A DNA stretch of 64,000 nt, from NCBI GenBank assembly GCA_964583095.1, contig CAZOVB010000013.1, forward strand, positions 1 through 64,000, read 5' to 3'. Origin of the DNA: CAZOVB01 sp964583095 (GTDB lineage: Bacteria; Planctomycetota; Phycisphaerae; SM23-33). Positions 8,420 through 16,879 of this stretch are shown piece after piece. Every line of letters starts with the position of its first letter. The first letter of the stretch is position 1. The notes under the pieces are model-generated. The model was given only the letters and a program-made list of their open reading frames with translations, was not told where the DNA came from and did not search any database. A program made the translations under genes and the position numbers.

Positions 8420-9526
8420 ATGTCTTCAAGTCTGCCCAAGCAATCCAGGTCCGCCCGAAAACGCCGCAAGGGCATCTACGATATCCCCGGGGCCCTGCGC
8501 GTGGACCCCGACGCGCCCAAGCCCGTGGTTCGCGTCATGGCCTACGGGGCCGACGATCTCACCGAAGAACAGGTCGAAGACCTGGGCAGGATCGATCAAC
8601 TGCGCAGGAATTACCCCGTGATCTGGATCAATGTCGATGGCCTGGGCTCCGAAGAGGTCATCACCGCGCTGGGCGAGAAGTTCTCCCTGCACCCCCTGGC
8701 CCTGGAAGACACCATCAACGCTCACCAGCGGGCCAAGGTGGAAACCTACGACGCCAGCGCCTTTCTGGTCGTGCAGATGATTTCTCTGCAAAGCCGGGTG
8801 GAATCCGAGCAGGTGAGCCTGTTCGTCGGAGATGGCTTTGTGGTGACCTTCCAGCAGAAGGAGGGCGACTGCCTCGATCCGGTCCGCAAGCGCATCCGCG
8901 GCGGACAGGGGCGCATCCGATCCCGTGGGGCGGACTACCTGGCTTACTCCCTGGTTGACGCCGTCATCGATGGCTGTTTCCCCGTGCTCGAAGAGGTCGG
9001 AGAGCGCATCGAGAAGCTCGAGACCGAGGTATTCCAGGATCCCGACGAGTCGATGATCCCGCGAATTCATAACCTCAAGCGGGATCTGATGCTCATCCGC
9101 CGCTGCATCTGGCCCCTGCGTGACGCGCTGAATTCCCTGCTTCGAGAGGAAATCCCCCAGTTCCATGGCGAGACGGTCTTGTTCCTTCGCGACTGCTACG
9201 ACCACGTGACGCAGATTCTGGATATCGTCGAGACCCACCGCGAAGTGGCCATCGGCCTGCGGGAAGGGTACATGAGCAGCATATCCAATCGCATGAACGA
9301 GGTGATGAAGGTTCTGACGGTCATTGCGACCATCTTCATTCCCCTCAGTTTCGTCGCGGGCGTCTACGGGATGAACTTCGATCACGAAGTCTCCCGCTGG
9401 AACATGCCGGAACTCAAATGGCGATACGGCTATCCGGTCCTGCTGGCGGTTATGGCCCTGATCGCACTGGGCATGCTGGTCTACTTCTGGAGGAAGGGCT
9501 GGCTCAGAGGCAGAGACAAGCTGTAG
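8420..9526 (+). CDS. corA: CorA-type magnesium/cobalt transporter
   Basis: Inner-membrane divalent cation channel of 368 residues, normally pentameric. The ATG at 8420 is preceded by AAAGGAG. The large soluble N-terminal domain contains LHPLALEDTINAHQRAK and the long stalk helix (RIHNLKRDLMLIRR). Two C-terminal membrane helices follow, the first running into the signature YGMNFDH (GMN gating motif) and the second (VLLAVMALIALGMLVYFW) ending in a basic tail. The 80 bp before it contain no recognisable Mg-responsive leader. Confidence 0.95.
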   Translation: MSSSLPKQSRSARKRRKGIYDIPGALRVDPDAPKPVVRVMAYGADDLTEEQVEDLGRIDQLRRNYPVIWINVDGLGSEEVITALGEKFSLHPLALEDTINAHQRAKVETYDASAFLVVQMISLQSRVESEQVSLFVGDGFVVTFQQKEGDCLDPVRKRIRGGQGRIRSRGADYLAYSLVDAVIDGCFPVLEEVGERIEKLETEVFQDPDESMIPRIHNLKRDLMLIRRCIWPLRDALNSLLREEIPQFHGETVLFLRDCYDHVTQILDIVETHREVAIGLREGYMSSISNRMNEVMKVLTVIATIFIPLSFVAGVYGMNFDHEVSRWNMPELKWRYGYPVLLAVMALIALGMLVYFWRKGWLRGRDKL

Positions 9527-9547
9527 CGGCGCCCCAGGCGGGCAAGC

Positions 9548-10039
9548 CTATTCCATCCGGTCACGCCTGCGTCGCTCGCGGGCTTCGTAGCGGGCGACCT
9601 TGGTCTTGAGTTGTTCGTCGAGGATTTCCAGCGCATCCTGGACCTGCTGGAAGATCTCGGCCAGTTCCTCCCGGGTCTCGATATCCGGGATTGATTCCAG
9701 CCGTGCCACGATCCCCTGTTTGGCTGCGGTTTCGGTCGGGGTATCCGGGCCTCCGATACGCGGGTCGTCCTCGGGCGGGTACATCACGCCGTAGCGGCGG
9801 AAGGCTTCGCGGGCCTGGGCCAGGGTGTAGGGGGCATTGGACGGGCTCCTCTGGTGGGCCTGGTCGTCGTCGAAGCCCTCATCCTCCCAGTTGCACAGGT
9901 CGCAGATTTCGCCAACATTCCGCTCCGTCAGCATCAAAAAACCGCAGCAGGGGCAGGTGACCTTTCGGCCATCGGTCGCGAGCCCCTTAGGGTCCAGCCG
10001 GGCGATGGCCTGTTCCTGTTTCTCTCGGAATTCGTTCAT
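9548..10039 (-). CDS. Cysteine-rich CPCC protein
   Basis: Small cytoplasmic protein of 163 residues. The CPCC signature VTCPCCGFLMLTER and the later ICDLCNWEDEGFDDD fit the cysteine-rich CPCC family (PF14206), where the cysteines probably bind zinc. A family-typical PYTLAQAREAFRRYG block follows. The C-terminal third is a charged, probably coiled helix ending REARERRRRDRME-like. The start MNEFREK is chosen because GAGGAG lies just upstream; a start 15 bp earlier (MAEEK) is also possible. Function unknown in the family; it stands alone between corA and a divergent lipoprotein gene. Confidence 0.75.
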   Translation of the reverse strand: MNEFREKQEQAIARLDPKGLATDGRKVTCPCCGFLMLTERNVGEICDLCNWEDEGFDDDQAHQRSPSNAPYTLAQAREAFRRYGVMYPPEDDPRIGGPDTPTETAAKQGIVARLESIPDIETREELAEIFQQVQDALEILDEQLKTKVARYEARERRRRDRME

Positions 10040-10175
10040 CTTCTCCTCGGCCATTGCCGGAAGGAACTCTATGCAATCATAGCCGACCGGGGCTGCAACC
10101 CGCAGGGGATTGCATCGACACCCCGACGGATATATACCATAAGACACTCCAAGCGGCCAACGACAGGAACTGCTC

Positions 10176-11141
10176 ATGAAGAACGCCTTCCATCGGATCG
10201 GAATTGGTTTTGCCCTCTGTCTCCTGACCCTCGGCTGCGCGCCTCCCAAGGGGTCGATTTCCGCAGAGTCGATTCTGGGCAGTCCGTTGGAGTCGGTCCG
10301 GGTCAGTCGTCCCTGCGACGTCGATACCAGCCGTCTCGTCGCCTATCGCATGACCCATCGCATCTTCCAGAAGGTCGCCACCGGGCGGTATATCGACATC
10401 ACGGCTTCTTCCTACCATTCCACGCTGATGGCCCAGCGAAACTATAAGCAGGACGTCACAGCCCAGCGGATCTTCTACCTGTGGGGCCCGGCCGAGGCGA
10501 TTATCCAGGTGTTGGAGGAAGGCTCAACCGTCATGGCGAATCTGTCATTTGCGGATCTTTCCGACGTGCTGTGGATCCCCCAGCCGATGGCGGACCGGAT
10601 CTTCCTGCCGGCGGTGAGGAATCTCTACGCTCGCCGGATCGAGGCCGATCCGGACGAACCGATGTATTGGATCTGCCTGAACGTGACCGTCAAGACGCGT
10701 CCGAGGCAGTACGACAAATGGGTGGAGGTGCTGGCATCGACGTGTCGGATGGCCCCGGAGGTATCCGGTCGGTGGAAGATGCTGGCCCCCGACAGCGAGC
10801 AGATCGACCGGATCCGCAAGGCCCTGGAGACGAAACTGGATCCCGAGAAATCCAGCGTATTCGTCAGCGCAGCCGACCCGCTGCCCGAGCCGGTTTTCTG
10901 CTCCCTCCTCGGTCAAAGCCAAGAGCGTCCACTTCGCAAACTCACCACCCCGGCAGGGGAGATGTACTGCCTTCTGGGCGATCAGGGCCGGGAGTACCAC
11001 AAGCTGGGCGTAGGGCTGATCCAGATCCAGTCAGAGGAATCCATGCCCGACGGTACGGAGCTTTTGCATCGGACGGTAATAGACGAGCTGATTGTGAGGG
11101 ACGACGACCCGTTGGAAAAGGTGCAGCCTGAAAAGAAGTGA
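10176..11141 (+). CDS. Uncharacterised lipoprotein
   Basis: 321 residues. The N-terminus MKNAFHRIGIGFALCLLTLG is followed by Cys21, a clear lipobox (LTLGC), so the protein is predicted to be exported and lipid-anchored. I do not recognise a domain in the remainder; visible features are TSRLVAYRMTHRIFQKVATG, a WGPAEAIIQVLEEG segment and a lysine/aspartate-rich C-terminus. RBS GACAGGAACTG lies before the ATG, and a TATACCAT -10-like hexamer lies ~45 bp upstream. It runs in the same direction as the flagellar genes that follow but ~390 bp earlier. Confidence 0.65.
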   Translation: MKNAFHRIGIGFALCLLTLGCAPPKGSISAESILGSPLESVRVSRPCDVDTSRLVAYRMTHRIFQKVATGRYIDITASSYHSTLMAQRNYKQDVTAQRIFYLWGPAEAIIQVLEEGSTVMANLSFADLSDVLWIPQPMADRIFLPAVRNLYARRIEADPDEPMYWICLNVTVKTRPRQYDKWVEVLASTCRMAPEVSGRWKMLAPDSEQIDRIRKALETKLDPEKSSVFVSAADPLPEPVFCSLLGQSQERPLRKLTTPAGEMYCLLGDQGREYHKLGVGLIQIQSEESMPDGTELLHRTVIDELIVRDDDPLEKVQPEKK

Positions 11142-11533
11142 AGCGGCCAAGAAAAAATGTCCCACAATTCAGATTTTTTGACGCGAAGCCCTTGCGTCGA
11201 ATGTTTCAAGGTCCTATAAAGAATTCTGAAACCACGTCTCGGGCATGGGCATTTGACGCAGTTCTGATGCACTGAGGGAAGTACGAAGCTTCGGAATTGC
11301 TCTTTGGCAGAAGCATTGCCTCTGTCCAGGCGGCTTGGCATCGAAGAGGATTCGGCGCCAGGCAGTTCGCAAAGCAGGGCAAGGCGCCAGGGCAGGTGCT
11401 GCGAGCCGGAAGAGACTTCTCAGCGGTCATGGAGGACCGTGATGAAGCTGGCAGCGAAGCAGTCATTTCAGATAATGCAGCCAGGGGTGAGCCGAGCCGG
11501 CTGCGCGGCGCATGCGGCCGGGGGGATCTCTCC
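11142..11533. other. 392-bp spacer without a recognisable gene
   Basis: Short open frames exist on both strands, but none has a recognisable motif, codon bias or RBS. In the usual planctomycete and proteobacterial order flhA precedes flhF; nothing here resembles the FlhA C-terminus, so if it was present it has been removed beyond recognition. The segment is somewhat AT-richer at its start (AAAAAATG, ATTTTTTGACG). Confidence 0.5.
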
Positions 11534-11950
11534 ATGACCCTGCGACGATTCATAGGCGAGACCTTCGTTGACACCGTCGCGCCGGCCAAGGAAGCTTTTG
11601 GCCCCCATGCCGCAATCCTTCCGGCTGAGTCTGCCTTTGACGACAATACCCAGGGACGTTATATTTCTGCCTTGAAACGGGGCGTTGAGGCCCCCGGTAA
11701 TGCCGAGAGGTCCCTCCCGGTCGCCGATGTCCGGGCGCGTCAGGCGGCGCATGTGACTATATCCGGAACCGATGAAGCTGTGACGCTCGGACAGACGCTC
11801 GAGGCCTTGGAGGTCTCCAGCAGCCCACTGAGCTACGTGACCACGGGCCAGGATGTGCCCAACGACCTGCAACCAGCAAGCGCGAATCGACTGGCGCGAT
11901 GGATCGTGACAGGCCTCGCCGGAGAGGATGTCTGTGAATTCCACGACTGA
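11534..11950 (+). pseudogene. flhF: FlhF remnant lacking the GTPase core
   Basis: 138 residues. The start MTLRRFIGETFVDTVAPAKE then AFGPHAAIL matches the N-terminal B domain of the flagellar SRP-like GTPase FlhF (usual form MKLRxFxGxT...LGPDAVIL). The end TDEAVTLGQTLEAL, PLSYVTTGQDVPNDLQPASA and RLARWIV matches the last ~45 residues of FlhF. FlhF is normally ~370-450 residues; the P-loop (GxTGxGKT), DTAG and TKxD regions between these ends are missing. The frame is intact across the deletion and overlaps the flhG start by 23 bp, as in an ordinary flhF-flhG pair. FlhF normally recruits flagellar assembly to the pole; this product could not bind GTP. Confidence 0.75.
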
Positions 11951-12785
11951 CCAGGCCAGCAACCTGCGGGAACTGATCGCCTCGACACGGCAGTGTCGGA
12001 CCTTCGCCATCGTCTCGGGAAAGGGAGGCGTGGGCAAGAGCAATGTCGCGCTGAATCTTTCGATTCTGCTCTCGGCCCTGGGCAACCGGGTCGCCCTGGT
12101 CGACGGAGACCTGGGCATGGCCAACCTGGATATCCTGCTGGATGTCCGGATCCGCTCGAGCCTGGCCCACGTGCTGGCCGGCCGAAAGACCCTCGATGAG
12201 ATTCTCGTAGAACTGCCCAGCGGCGTGCAATTGGTCCCCGGGGCGTCGGGGCTGGCCAAGATCGCCAACCTCAACGAGTTCAACCGCAACCGCCTGGTGG
12301 CGTCGCTTTCACAGCTCGAACGCGACAACGATATGATTCTCGTGGATACCGCCGCGGGGATCGGCCCCTCGGTTCTGCAGTTTGCCTGTGCGGCCGAGAC
12401 GGTCATTGTCGTAACCACGCCCGAGCCGACCGCGATGGCAGATGCCTACGCGGTGATCAAGATCCTCCATCAGCGATGCTTTGACGGTCGGATCAGCTTG
12501 CTGGTCAACCGGGTGGCCGGTCGAAGCGAAGCCAGGGACTGCTACCAGCGTCTGGCCGACGTGGCCAGGCAGTTTCTCTCGGCCCGGGTGTATGATGCGG
12601 GATACATACTGGAAGATACGAAGGTCACCGATGCGGTTCGCAAGCGCGAGCCGGTGGTGACGGCCTGGCCCCGGTGCAGCGCCAGTCGCTGCCTGGCTGC
12701 CCTGGCCAACCGGCTCCGTGCCGGCGGGACGCTCGCGACGCCTCGTGAGGGTTTCTTCCGGCGCGTGGCCAACTGGTTTGCCTGA
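11928..12785 (+). CDS. flhG: FlhG/YlxH-type MinD-family ATPase
   Basis: 285-residue ParA/MinD-like ATPase that in flagellated bacteria controls flagellar number with FlhF. The deviant Walker A motif VSGKGGVGKSNVALNL is at residues ~29-44, the NRVALVDGDLGMANLDILL switch follows, and DNDMILVDTAAGIGPSVLQF carries Walker B. The sequence TPEPTAMADAYAVIKILH is typical of FlhG rather than MinD. I see no clear amphipathic C-terminal MTS, but the end FFRRVANWFA could form a short one. It sits between the flhF remnant and fliA, the standard order. Confidence 0.9.
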   Translation: MSVNSTTDQASNLRELIASTRQCRTFAIVSGKGGVGKSNVALNLSILLSALGNRVALVDGDLGMANLDILLDVRIRSSLAHVLAGRKTLDEILVELPSGVQLVPGASGLAKIANLNEFNRNRLVASLSQLERDNDMILVDTAAGIGPSVLQFACAAETVIVVTTPEPTAMADAYAVIKILHQRCFDGRISLLVNRVAGRSEARDCYQRLADVARQFLSARVYDAGYILEDTKVTDAVRKREPVVTAWPRCSASRCLAALANRLRAGGTLATPREGFFRRVANWFA

Positions 12786-12929
12786 GCAGGCAGGGGTAAG
12801 CCCCCAGCGACAGGCACCGAAACGACCCAGGCAACGAAACCAAAAGGAAAAAGGCGAGAAACCGGTTAAGAAAAACGCCTCAGACAAGTTAATAGAAGCG
12901 TAGGGCAAGACCTTTGGGTGTGGGAGCCG

Positions 12930-12989
12930 TGGTGGTCTATCCGCGGCGAGCGGCACAAGGATGTGCCGGCCCGGACAAGGCAACCACCA
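12930..12989 (+). ncRNA. Candidate structured leader upstream of fliA
   Basis: The 272-bp gap between flhG and fliA contains nested complementary segments: GGTGGT (12931-12936) with ACCACC (12983-12988) enclosing CGGCAC (12951-12956) with GTGCCG (12963-12968) around an AAGGAT loop. GGAG-like or AGGAU sequence in a loop closed by a strong stem could mask a ribosome site or act as a ligand-binding leader. It matches no riboswitch class that I recognise; the c-di-GMP class I pattern was considered and does not fit. The rest of the gap, including a lysine-codon-rich stretch after flhG, holds no gene I can support. Confidence 0.35.
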
Positions 12990-13057
12990 AAAACGTATAG
13001 AAGCTCCCGAGCCGCACAGCGGCCAAGGATCGCAGACAGGGAAGGAGTGCATCAGCA

Positions 13058-13855
13058 ATGAAGGTTCGCCAGGAGAAAGCTTCGCCGGAGCAAGTCCAGA
13101 AATGGTGGGACAGCTTCTTGGCCGACGGGAACGACCAGGCCAGGAACTGCCTGCTCGAAAATTATCTACACATCGTCAAATACGCCGCGGAGCGACTTCA
13201 TACCAAGTTGCCCGATGAGGTGGACGTGGAAGACTTGATCTCCGCGGGCATCTTTGGGCTCATGGACGCTGTCAACGCATTCGACCCCGAGCGGGGGGTC
13301 AAGTTCGAGACCTACTGCGCCCCGCGAATCCGTGGGGCCATCCTCGACGAGCTGCGAAGCATGGACTGGGTCCCCCGACTCGTCCGAAGCCGTGCCCACA
13401 AACTCAACGAAGCCGTCCAGGCCCTCGAAGCCCAACTGGGCCGAAAGCCCGAAGCCAAGGAAATCGCCAAGCAGCTCAACGTCTCGATGTCCGAGTTCCG
13501 CAAGCTCCAGCGCGACGCCAAGGCCGTCGGTCTCGTCAGCCTCAGCCGAAAATGGTTCGAGACCGATTCCAACAAGGACGTCAGGGAAATCGACGTCCTC
13601 GAAGACCGCCGCAGCGACGACCCCTTCCGCACCGCTCAACGTCGCGATCTGAAGGAACTGGTCACCCGAGGGCTCAGCCGCGCCGAAAGGCTCATCATCA
13701 TCCTCTACTACTTCGAGGAAATGACGATGAAGGAAATCGGGGAAACGCTCGACCTCTCCGAGAGCCGCGTCAGCCAGATGCACTCTGCCATCCTGGGCCG
13801 ACTGCGCGGACAGCTCGACCAGCGACAGAAAGAACTCCAGCCCACGCCGGAATAA
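13058..13855 (+). CDS. fliA: FliA/WhiG-family sigma-28 factor
   Basis: 265-residue RNA polymerase sigma factor for late flagellar genes. Region 2 contains LHIVKYAAERLHTKLPDEVD, DLISAGIFGLMDAVNAFDPE and FETYCAPRIRGAILDELRSM, the classic FliA signature, then DWVPRLVRSRAHKL. Region 3 is LGRKPEAKEIAKQLNVS. Region 4 ends with YYFEEMTMKEIGETLDLSES then RVSQMHS, the -35-recognition helix. GGAAGGAG precedes the ATG by about 12 bp. A likely target is the sigma-28 promoter seen at 47642 before the second flagellin. A strong terminator follows. Confidence 0.95.
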   Translation: MKVRQEKASPEQVQKWWDSFLADGNDQARNCLLENYLHIVKYAAERLHTKLPDEVDVEDLISAGIFGLMDAVNAFDPERGVKFETYCAPRIRGAILDELRSMDWVPRLVRSRAHKLNEAVQALEAQLGRKPEAKEIAKQLNVSMSEFRKLQRDAKAVGLVSLSRKWFETDSNKDVREIDVLEDRRSDDPFRTAQRRDLKELVTRGLSRAERLIIILYYFEEMTMKEIGETLDLSESRVSQMHSAILGRLRGQLDQRQKELQPTPE

Positions 13856-13888
13856 CCCCCCCGACCAGGCTGCAAAACACCCAAAGTC

Positions 13889-13937
13889 CGGGCCGCGTTG
13901 GAGACGTTGACTCCTCCGATGCGGCCCGCCCCTTTTT
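13889..13937 (+). terminator. Rho-independent terminator after fliA
   Basis: CGGGCCGC at 13889 pairs with GCGGCCCG at 13921, extended by TTGGAG with CTCC around ACGTTGA, and a T-run (CCTTTTT) follows directly. It ends the flhF-flhG-fliA unit. Confidence 0.85.
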
Positions 13938-14115
13938 CCCGCCGGGAGATTCTCCTGCCCTCCCCGGGCCTTTGCAGAACCTTTCCCTCCCTTCACGGGT
14001 TATATGAATGCGGGATATGTCAAAAGCTTTGAGCCCCGCCGGAATTGAGGTACAATCCAACCAGCGGCCAACTGCCTGAATGTGGGTCTCCTTCCCCTTA
14101 CCAGGACGTATCGCC

Positions 14116-14679
14116 ATGAGAAGCTCCATCGTTCCAGCCCTGACTGTCTGTCTCTGCCTATGTGCGGTAAATCTCTCCGCGGCTGGACCGGCCGAGATGA
14201 GCCCTCCCGGCATCGAGGGCATGACCACCCTTAGCCCCGAGCAACTGGCCGATATGGACCAGTTCCGCCGAAGCAATGCCTTGGTGGGCCAGTTGCACGT
14301 GACCGACGCGAAGAGCCACCAGAAGCTCCTGACCGATGAGCAGCTTCGGCTGCTGGTGACCTGGTTCGACATCCAGGCCCCGTACTTCGACACATACATG
14401 CAGCAGGTCCGAAGGGGCAGGGACAGGGCTCTGGAGCGGGTGCGCCTCGATCCGTGGGAGCCGTTTGGCCCCCTGCGGGAACATACCATCCACCGCCCCG
14501 GGCCGCTGGAGCAGGCCAACGCAAAACAACCCTCAGCCGCTGTGACTCTCACCAAGGCCCCGCCGGGTAACCTGCCCCGCGGGGCCTTTTGCTACAGCGT
14601 CTCGGGATGCCCCGCGTGCTGCTCTCGCCAGGCGCCGGGGCTCAGGCCCGTGCTGCGTTTGAACAGGCGGGAAAAATAG
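14116..14679 (+). CDS. Small secreted protein, probably a remnant
   Basis: 187 residues from the ATG that yields a signal peptide (MRSSIVPALTVCLCLCAVNL then SAAGPA). Residues ~40-125 contain LTDEQLRLLVTWFDIQAPYF and DTYMQ, which resembles the last part of large secreted planctomycete proteins in which LLTxEExRxLVTWID.NAPYY precedes the C-terminus. The rest of such a protein is absent, suggesting an internal deletion that kept signal peptide and tail. The final ~45 residues run through a terminator hairpin and into the antisense of the neighbouring regulator, so the true stop was probably near 14543 in another frame. No function assigned. Confidence 0.45.
   Translation: MRSSIVPALTVCLCLCAVNLSAAGPAEMSPPGIEGMTTLSPEQLADMDQFRRSNALVGQLHVTDAKSHQKLLTDEQLRLLVTWFDIQAPYFDTYMQQVRRGRDRALERVRLDPWEPFGPLREHTIHRPGPLEQANAKQPSAAVTLTKAPPGNLPRGAFCYSVSGCPACCSRQAPGLRPVLRLNRREK
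14554..14590. terminator. Bidirectional terminator
   Basis: AAGGCCCCGC (14554) pairs with CCGCGGGGCCTT with a T-run on the plus side and A-rich sequence giving T's on the minus side. It separates the converging secreted-protein gene and the AraC-type regulator. Confidence 0.75.
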
Positions 14680-15485
14680 GGGGCGTCGGTAAAGCCGCAT
14701 CGCCTCGCTATCTCTGCCAGGCTGTACGAACTGGCTTGGAGGAGCACCTTCGCCCGGGCGACCCGCTCGTTCATCACGAGCTGCTGAAAACTCTCCCCGC
14801 AACACTGGCGGACCACGTGAGAGGTCCGCGAGATTGAGAGATGCAACTGCTCGGCCAGGTTGGCCAGGCCCAGGGGCTCATGGGCCCAGCGAGCGATGAA
14901 ACGGCGGATTCGCCCCTGTCGGTCTTCGGGCCCCGGCGGCAAGCCAAGGGCCAGAACCGTCTCCACCAGCCCACGGCCCCAGAGCTCCAACTGGCCGGTC
15001 AAAGCCGAGGCCTCCTTAACCTGCCAGGGCGGAACTTCCCCGTAAGCCTGCCTCAATTCCTCCCGGCGCTTCATGCCCTGCCACCTGGGCCGGGCTCCCC
15101 CCGGCCGCCACGCCCCGCAGTACAGCGTGGCCAGGTGAGACCCGTCGTGCAGCAGGGGGATGACGATTTCGGCCAGGCCCTTCCAGCAGACACTGCGGAA
15201 AGGCCTGCGTATCCGGGCCGCCTGGGCGTGGACCTTCTTTTCGCAGTGGGCGACGCAACGCATCACGGTTTGCCTCCGCTGCAACCTGCAGAATCCATGA
15301 CGGTGTAGATGTCGGTTCATCAACAGAGGCCCATCGTTCTCATCCCGGAAGAGTCCGAGATGGTCGTGAATCGTCAACCTAACGCCCAGGGATCGCTCGC
15401 AGTCCAGCAGGGCCTTTTCGACTCGCCCGGCCGGGTCCGCCGGCAAAGAAGGCGCAATGTCGGAAAAAGTCGCCATAGACAGCAT
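14592..15485 (-). CDS. AraC-family regulator with PocR sensor domain
   Basis: 297 residues. The N-terminal ~165 residues include CVAHCEKKVHAQAARIRRPF, CWKGLAEIVIPLL and LATLYCGAW, the cysteine-rich pattern of PocR ligand-binding domains, which sense small hydrocarbon derivatives such as 1,3-propanediol in characterised cases. The C-terminal ~100 residues are an AraC double helix-turn-helix: LHLSISRTSHVVRQCCGESF and SYSLAEIARRCGFTDAPYFS then RLFKRSTGLSP. It is transcribed away from the FAD oxidoreductase at 15574 with 88 bp between, so it probably controls that gene and itself. Confidence 0.85.
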   Translation of the reverse strand: MLSMATFSDIAPSLPADPAGRVEKALLDCERSLGVRLTIHDHLGLFRDENDGPLLMNRHLHRHGFCRLQRRQTVMRCVAHCEKKVHAQAARIRRPFRSVCWKGLAEIVIPLLHDGSHLATLYCGAWRPGGARPRWQGMKRREELRQAYGEVPPWQVKEASALTGQLELWGRGLVETVLALGLPPGPEDRQGRIRRFIARWAHEPLGLANLAEQLHLSISRTSHVVRQCCGESFQQLVMNERVARAKVLLQASSYSLAEIARRCGFTDAPYFSRLFKRSTGLSPGAWREQHAGHPETL

Positions 15486-15573
15486 GATAATTCAATAAAC
15501 TCGACAACACAAGCGATTGTCCAGTTTGCCCGGGGGCAGGTAGCATATCTCCATCACGAAAGGAGCATCTTCC

Positions 15574-16863
15574 ATGCAAACCATTGCCGAGCCCCAGAGA
15601 TCTCTGCCCGTAGCGGGGGAGTGTGACGTATTCGTAGCCGGCGGGGGACCGGCGGGAGTCCTGGCCGCCCTGGCCGCAGCCCGGAGCGGCGCGTCGGTGC
15701 GACTGGTCGACACGGCCGGATGCCTGGGAGGGGTCTGGACGGCCGGGCTCCTGTGTCTCGTCCACGGCGCGGAAAACAAGGGCGGCATCCTGACCGAACT
15801 GACCGACCGGCTCGAGCGACGAGGCGCGCTGATCCCCGGCAAAAGCTGGATCTACGATCCCGAAATCATGAAACGCCTTCTGGAAGAAATGTGCATCGAG
15901 GCCCGAGTCCAACTGCAACTGCATACCCGCGTCGTGGACGCCAGAACCGACCGCCGACGGCTGACCCACGTAATTACCGAAAGCGCGAGCGGCCGGGAGG
16001 CATGGTCCGCCCGGGCCTTTGTCGACTGCACCGGCGACGGAACCCTCGCCGCCCGCGCGGGGTGCTCCTTTGACGTCGGCCGCGACGAGGACGGCGGCGT
16101 CCAGCCCATGAGCTTCCCCTGCATGGTCACCGGCGTGGACCCTCAACAGGTTTATGACTACCTGGCCTGGACGGGCAACCGGGGCAGTCGTCGCCGCTTC
16201 GCACAGCTTTGCAGCGATCTGGGAGCAACCCCGACCTACGCCAATCCGATGTTCGTGCGCATCCACGACAATCTCTACAGCCTGATCTGCGACCACCAGA
16301 ACGAGCACAGGAGCGACGACGCGGCGTCGATCACCGAAGCGAGCATCAACGGGCGCCGCGAAGTCAACGCCATCGTCGACGCCCTGCGGGCAAGCGGCGG
16401 TATCTGGTCGGACCTGCGCCTGGTGGCCACCTGCGAGCACATCGGCATCCGCGAGGGAAGGCGCATCCACGGCCTGCACACCATCACCATCGACGACGTC
16501 GTCTCAGGCAACGTCCCCGGCGACAGCATCGCCGTCTGCACCTTCGGTATCGATGTACACGTGGTTCGCAAGAACACCCAGCGGAGCTACGACTCGCCGG
16601 CCGACCTCAAGGCCCAGCCGTACGGCCTGCCGCTTCGGAGCCTGATCGCAAAGGATGTCGAGGGCTTGATGATGGCAGGCAGGTGCATCAGCGGAGACTT
16701 CCTGGCCCACTCGAGCTACCGCGTCACCGGAGATGCCGCCGCCATGGGACAGGCCGCCGGCGTCTGTTCTGCCCTGGCCGCACGAAACGACCTGCTGCCC
16801 CGTGAGGTGTCCTTCGCGGATGTCCGAAGTGGGCTCCAGGCCCTGGGCGCCCCGGTTCCGTAA
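15574..16863 (+). CDS. FAD-dependent oxidoreductase (FAD_oxidored type)
   Basis: 429 residues. The N-terminus ECDVFVAGGGPAGVLAALAA is a canonical FAD dinucleotide-binding GxGxxG motif, followed by VRLVDTAGCLGGVWTAGL, typical of the PF12831 group of planctomycete FAD oxidoreductases (LGGxxT). A second nucleotide motif, ARAFVDCTGDGTLAARAGC, and the C-terminal GRCISGDFLAHSSYRVTGDA with GQAAGV complete the fold. No signal peptide. Substrate unknown; the divergent PocR-AraC regulator suggests an inducible small organic substrate. RBS GAAAGGAGC lies before the ATG. Confidence 0.85.
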   Translation: MQTIAEPQRSLPVAGECDVFVAGGGPAGVLAALAAARSGASVRLVDTAGCLGGVWTAGLLCLVHGAENKGGILTELTDRLERRGALIPGKSWIYDPEIMKRLLEEMCIEARVQLQLHTRVVDARTDRRRLTHVITESASGREAWSARAFVDCTGDGTLAARAGCSFDVGRDEDGGVQPMSFPCMVTGVDPQQVYDYLAWTGNRGSRRRFAQLCSDLGATPTYANPMFVRIHDNLYSLICDHQNEHRSDDAASITEASINGRREVNAIVDALRASGGIWSDLRLVATCEHIGIREGRRIHGLHTITIDDVVSGNVPGDSIAVCTFGIDVHVVRKNTQRSYDSPADLKAQPYGLPLRSLIAKDVEGLMMAGRCISGDFLAHSSYRVTGDAAAMGQAAGVCSALAARNDLLPREVSFADVRSGLQALGAPVP

Positions 16864-16879
16864 TCGGGCAGCGTGAGAG

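Noticed and set aside
12900..13010. c-di-GMP class I riboswitch before fliA
   Set aside because: The GGGCAA start is suggestive, but the CACG...GCAAAGCC core and the tetraloop/receptor arrangement are not present.
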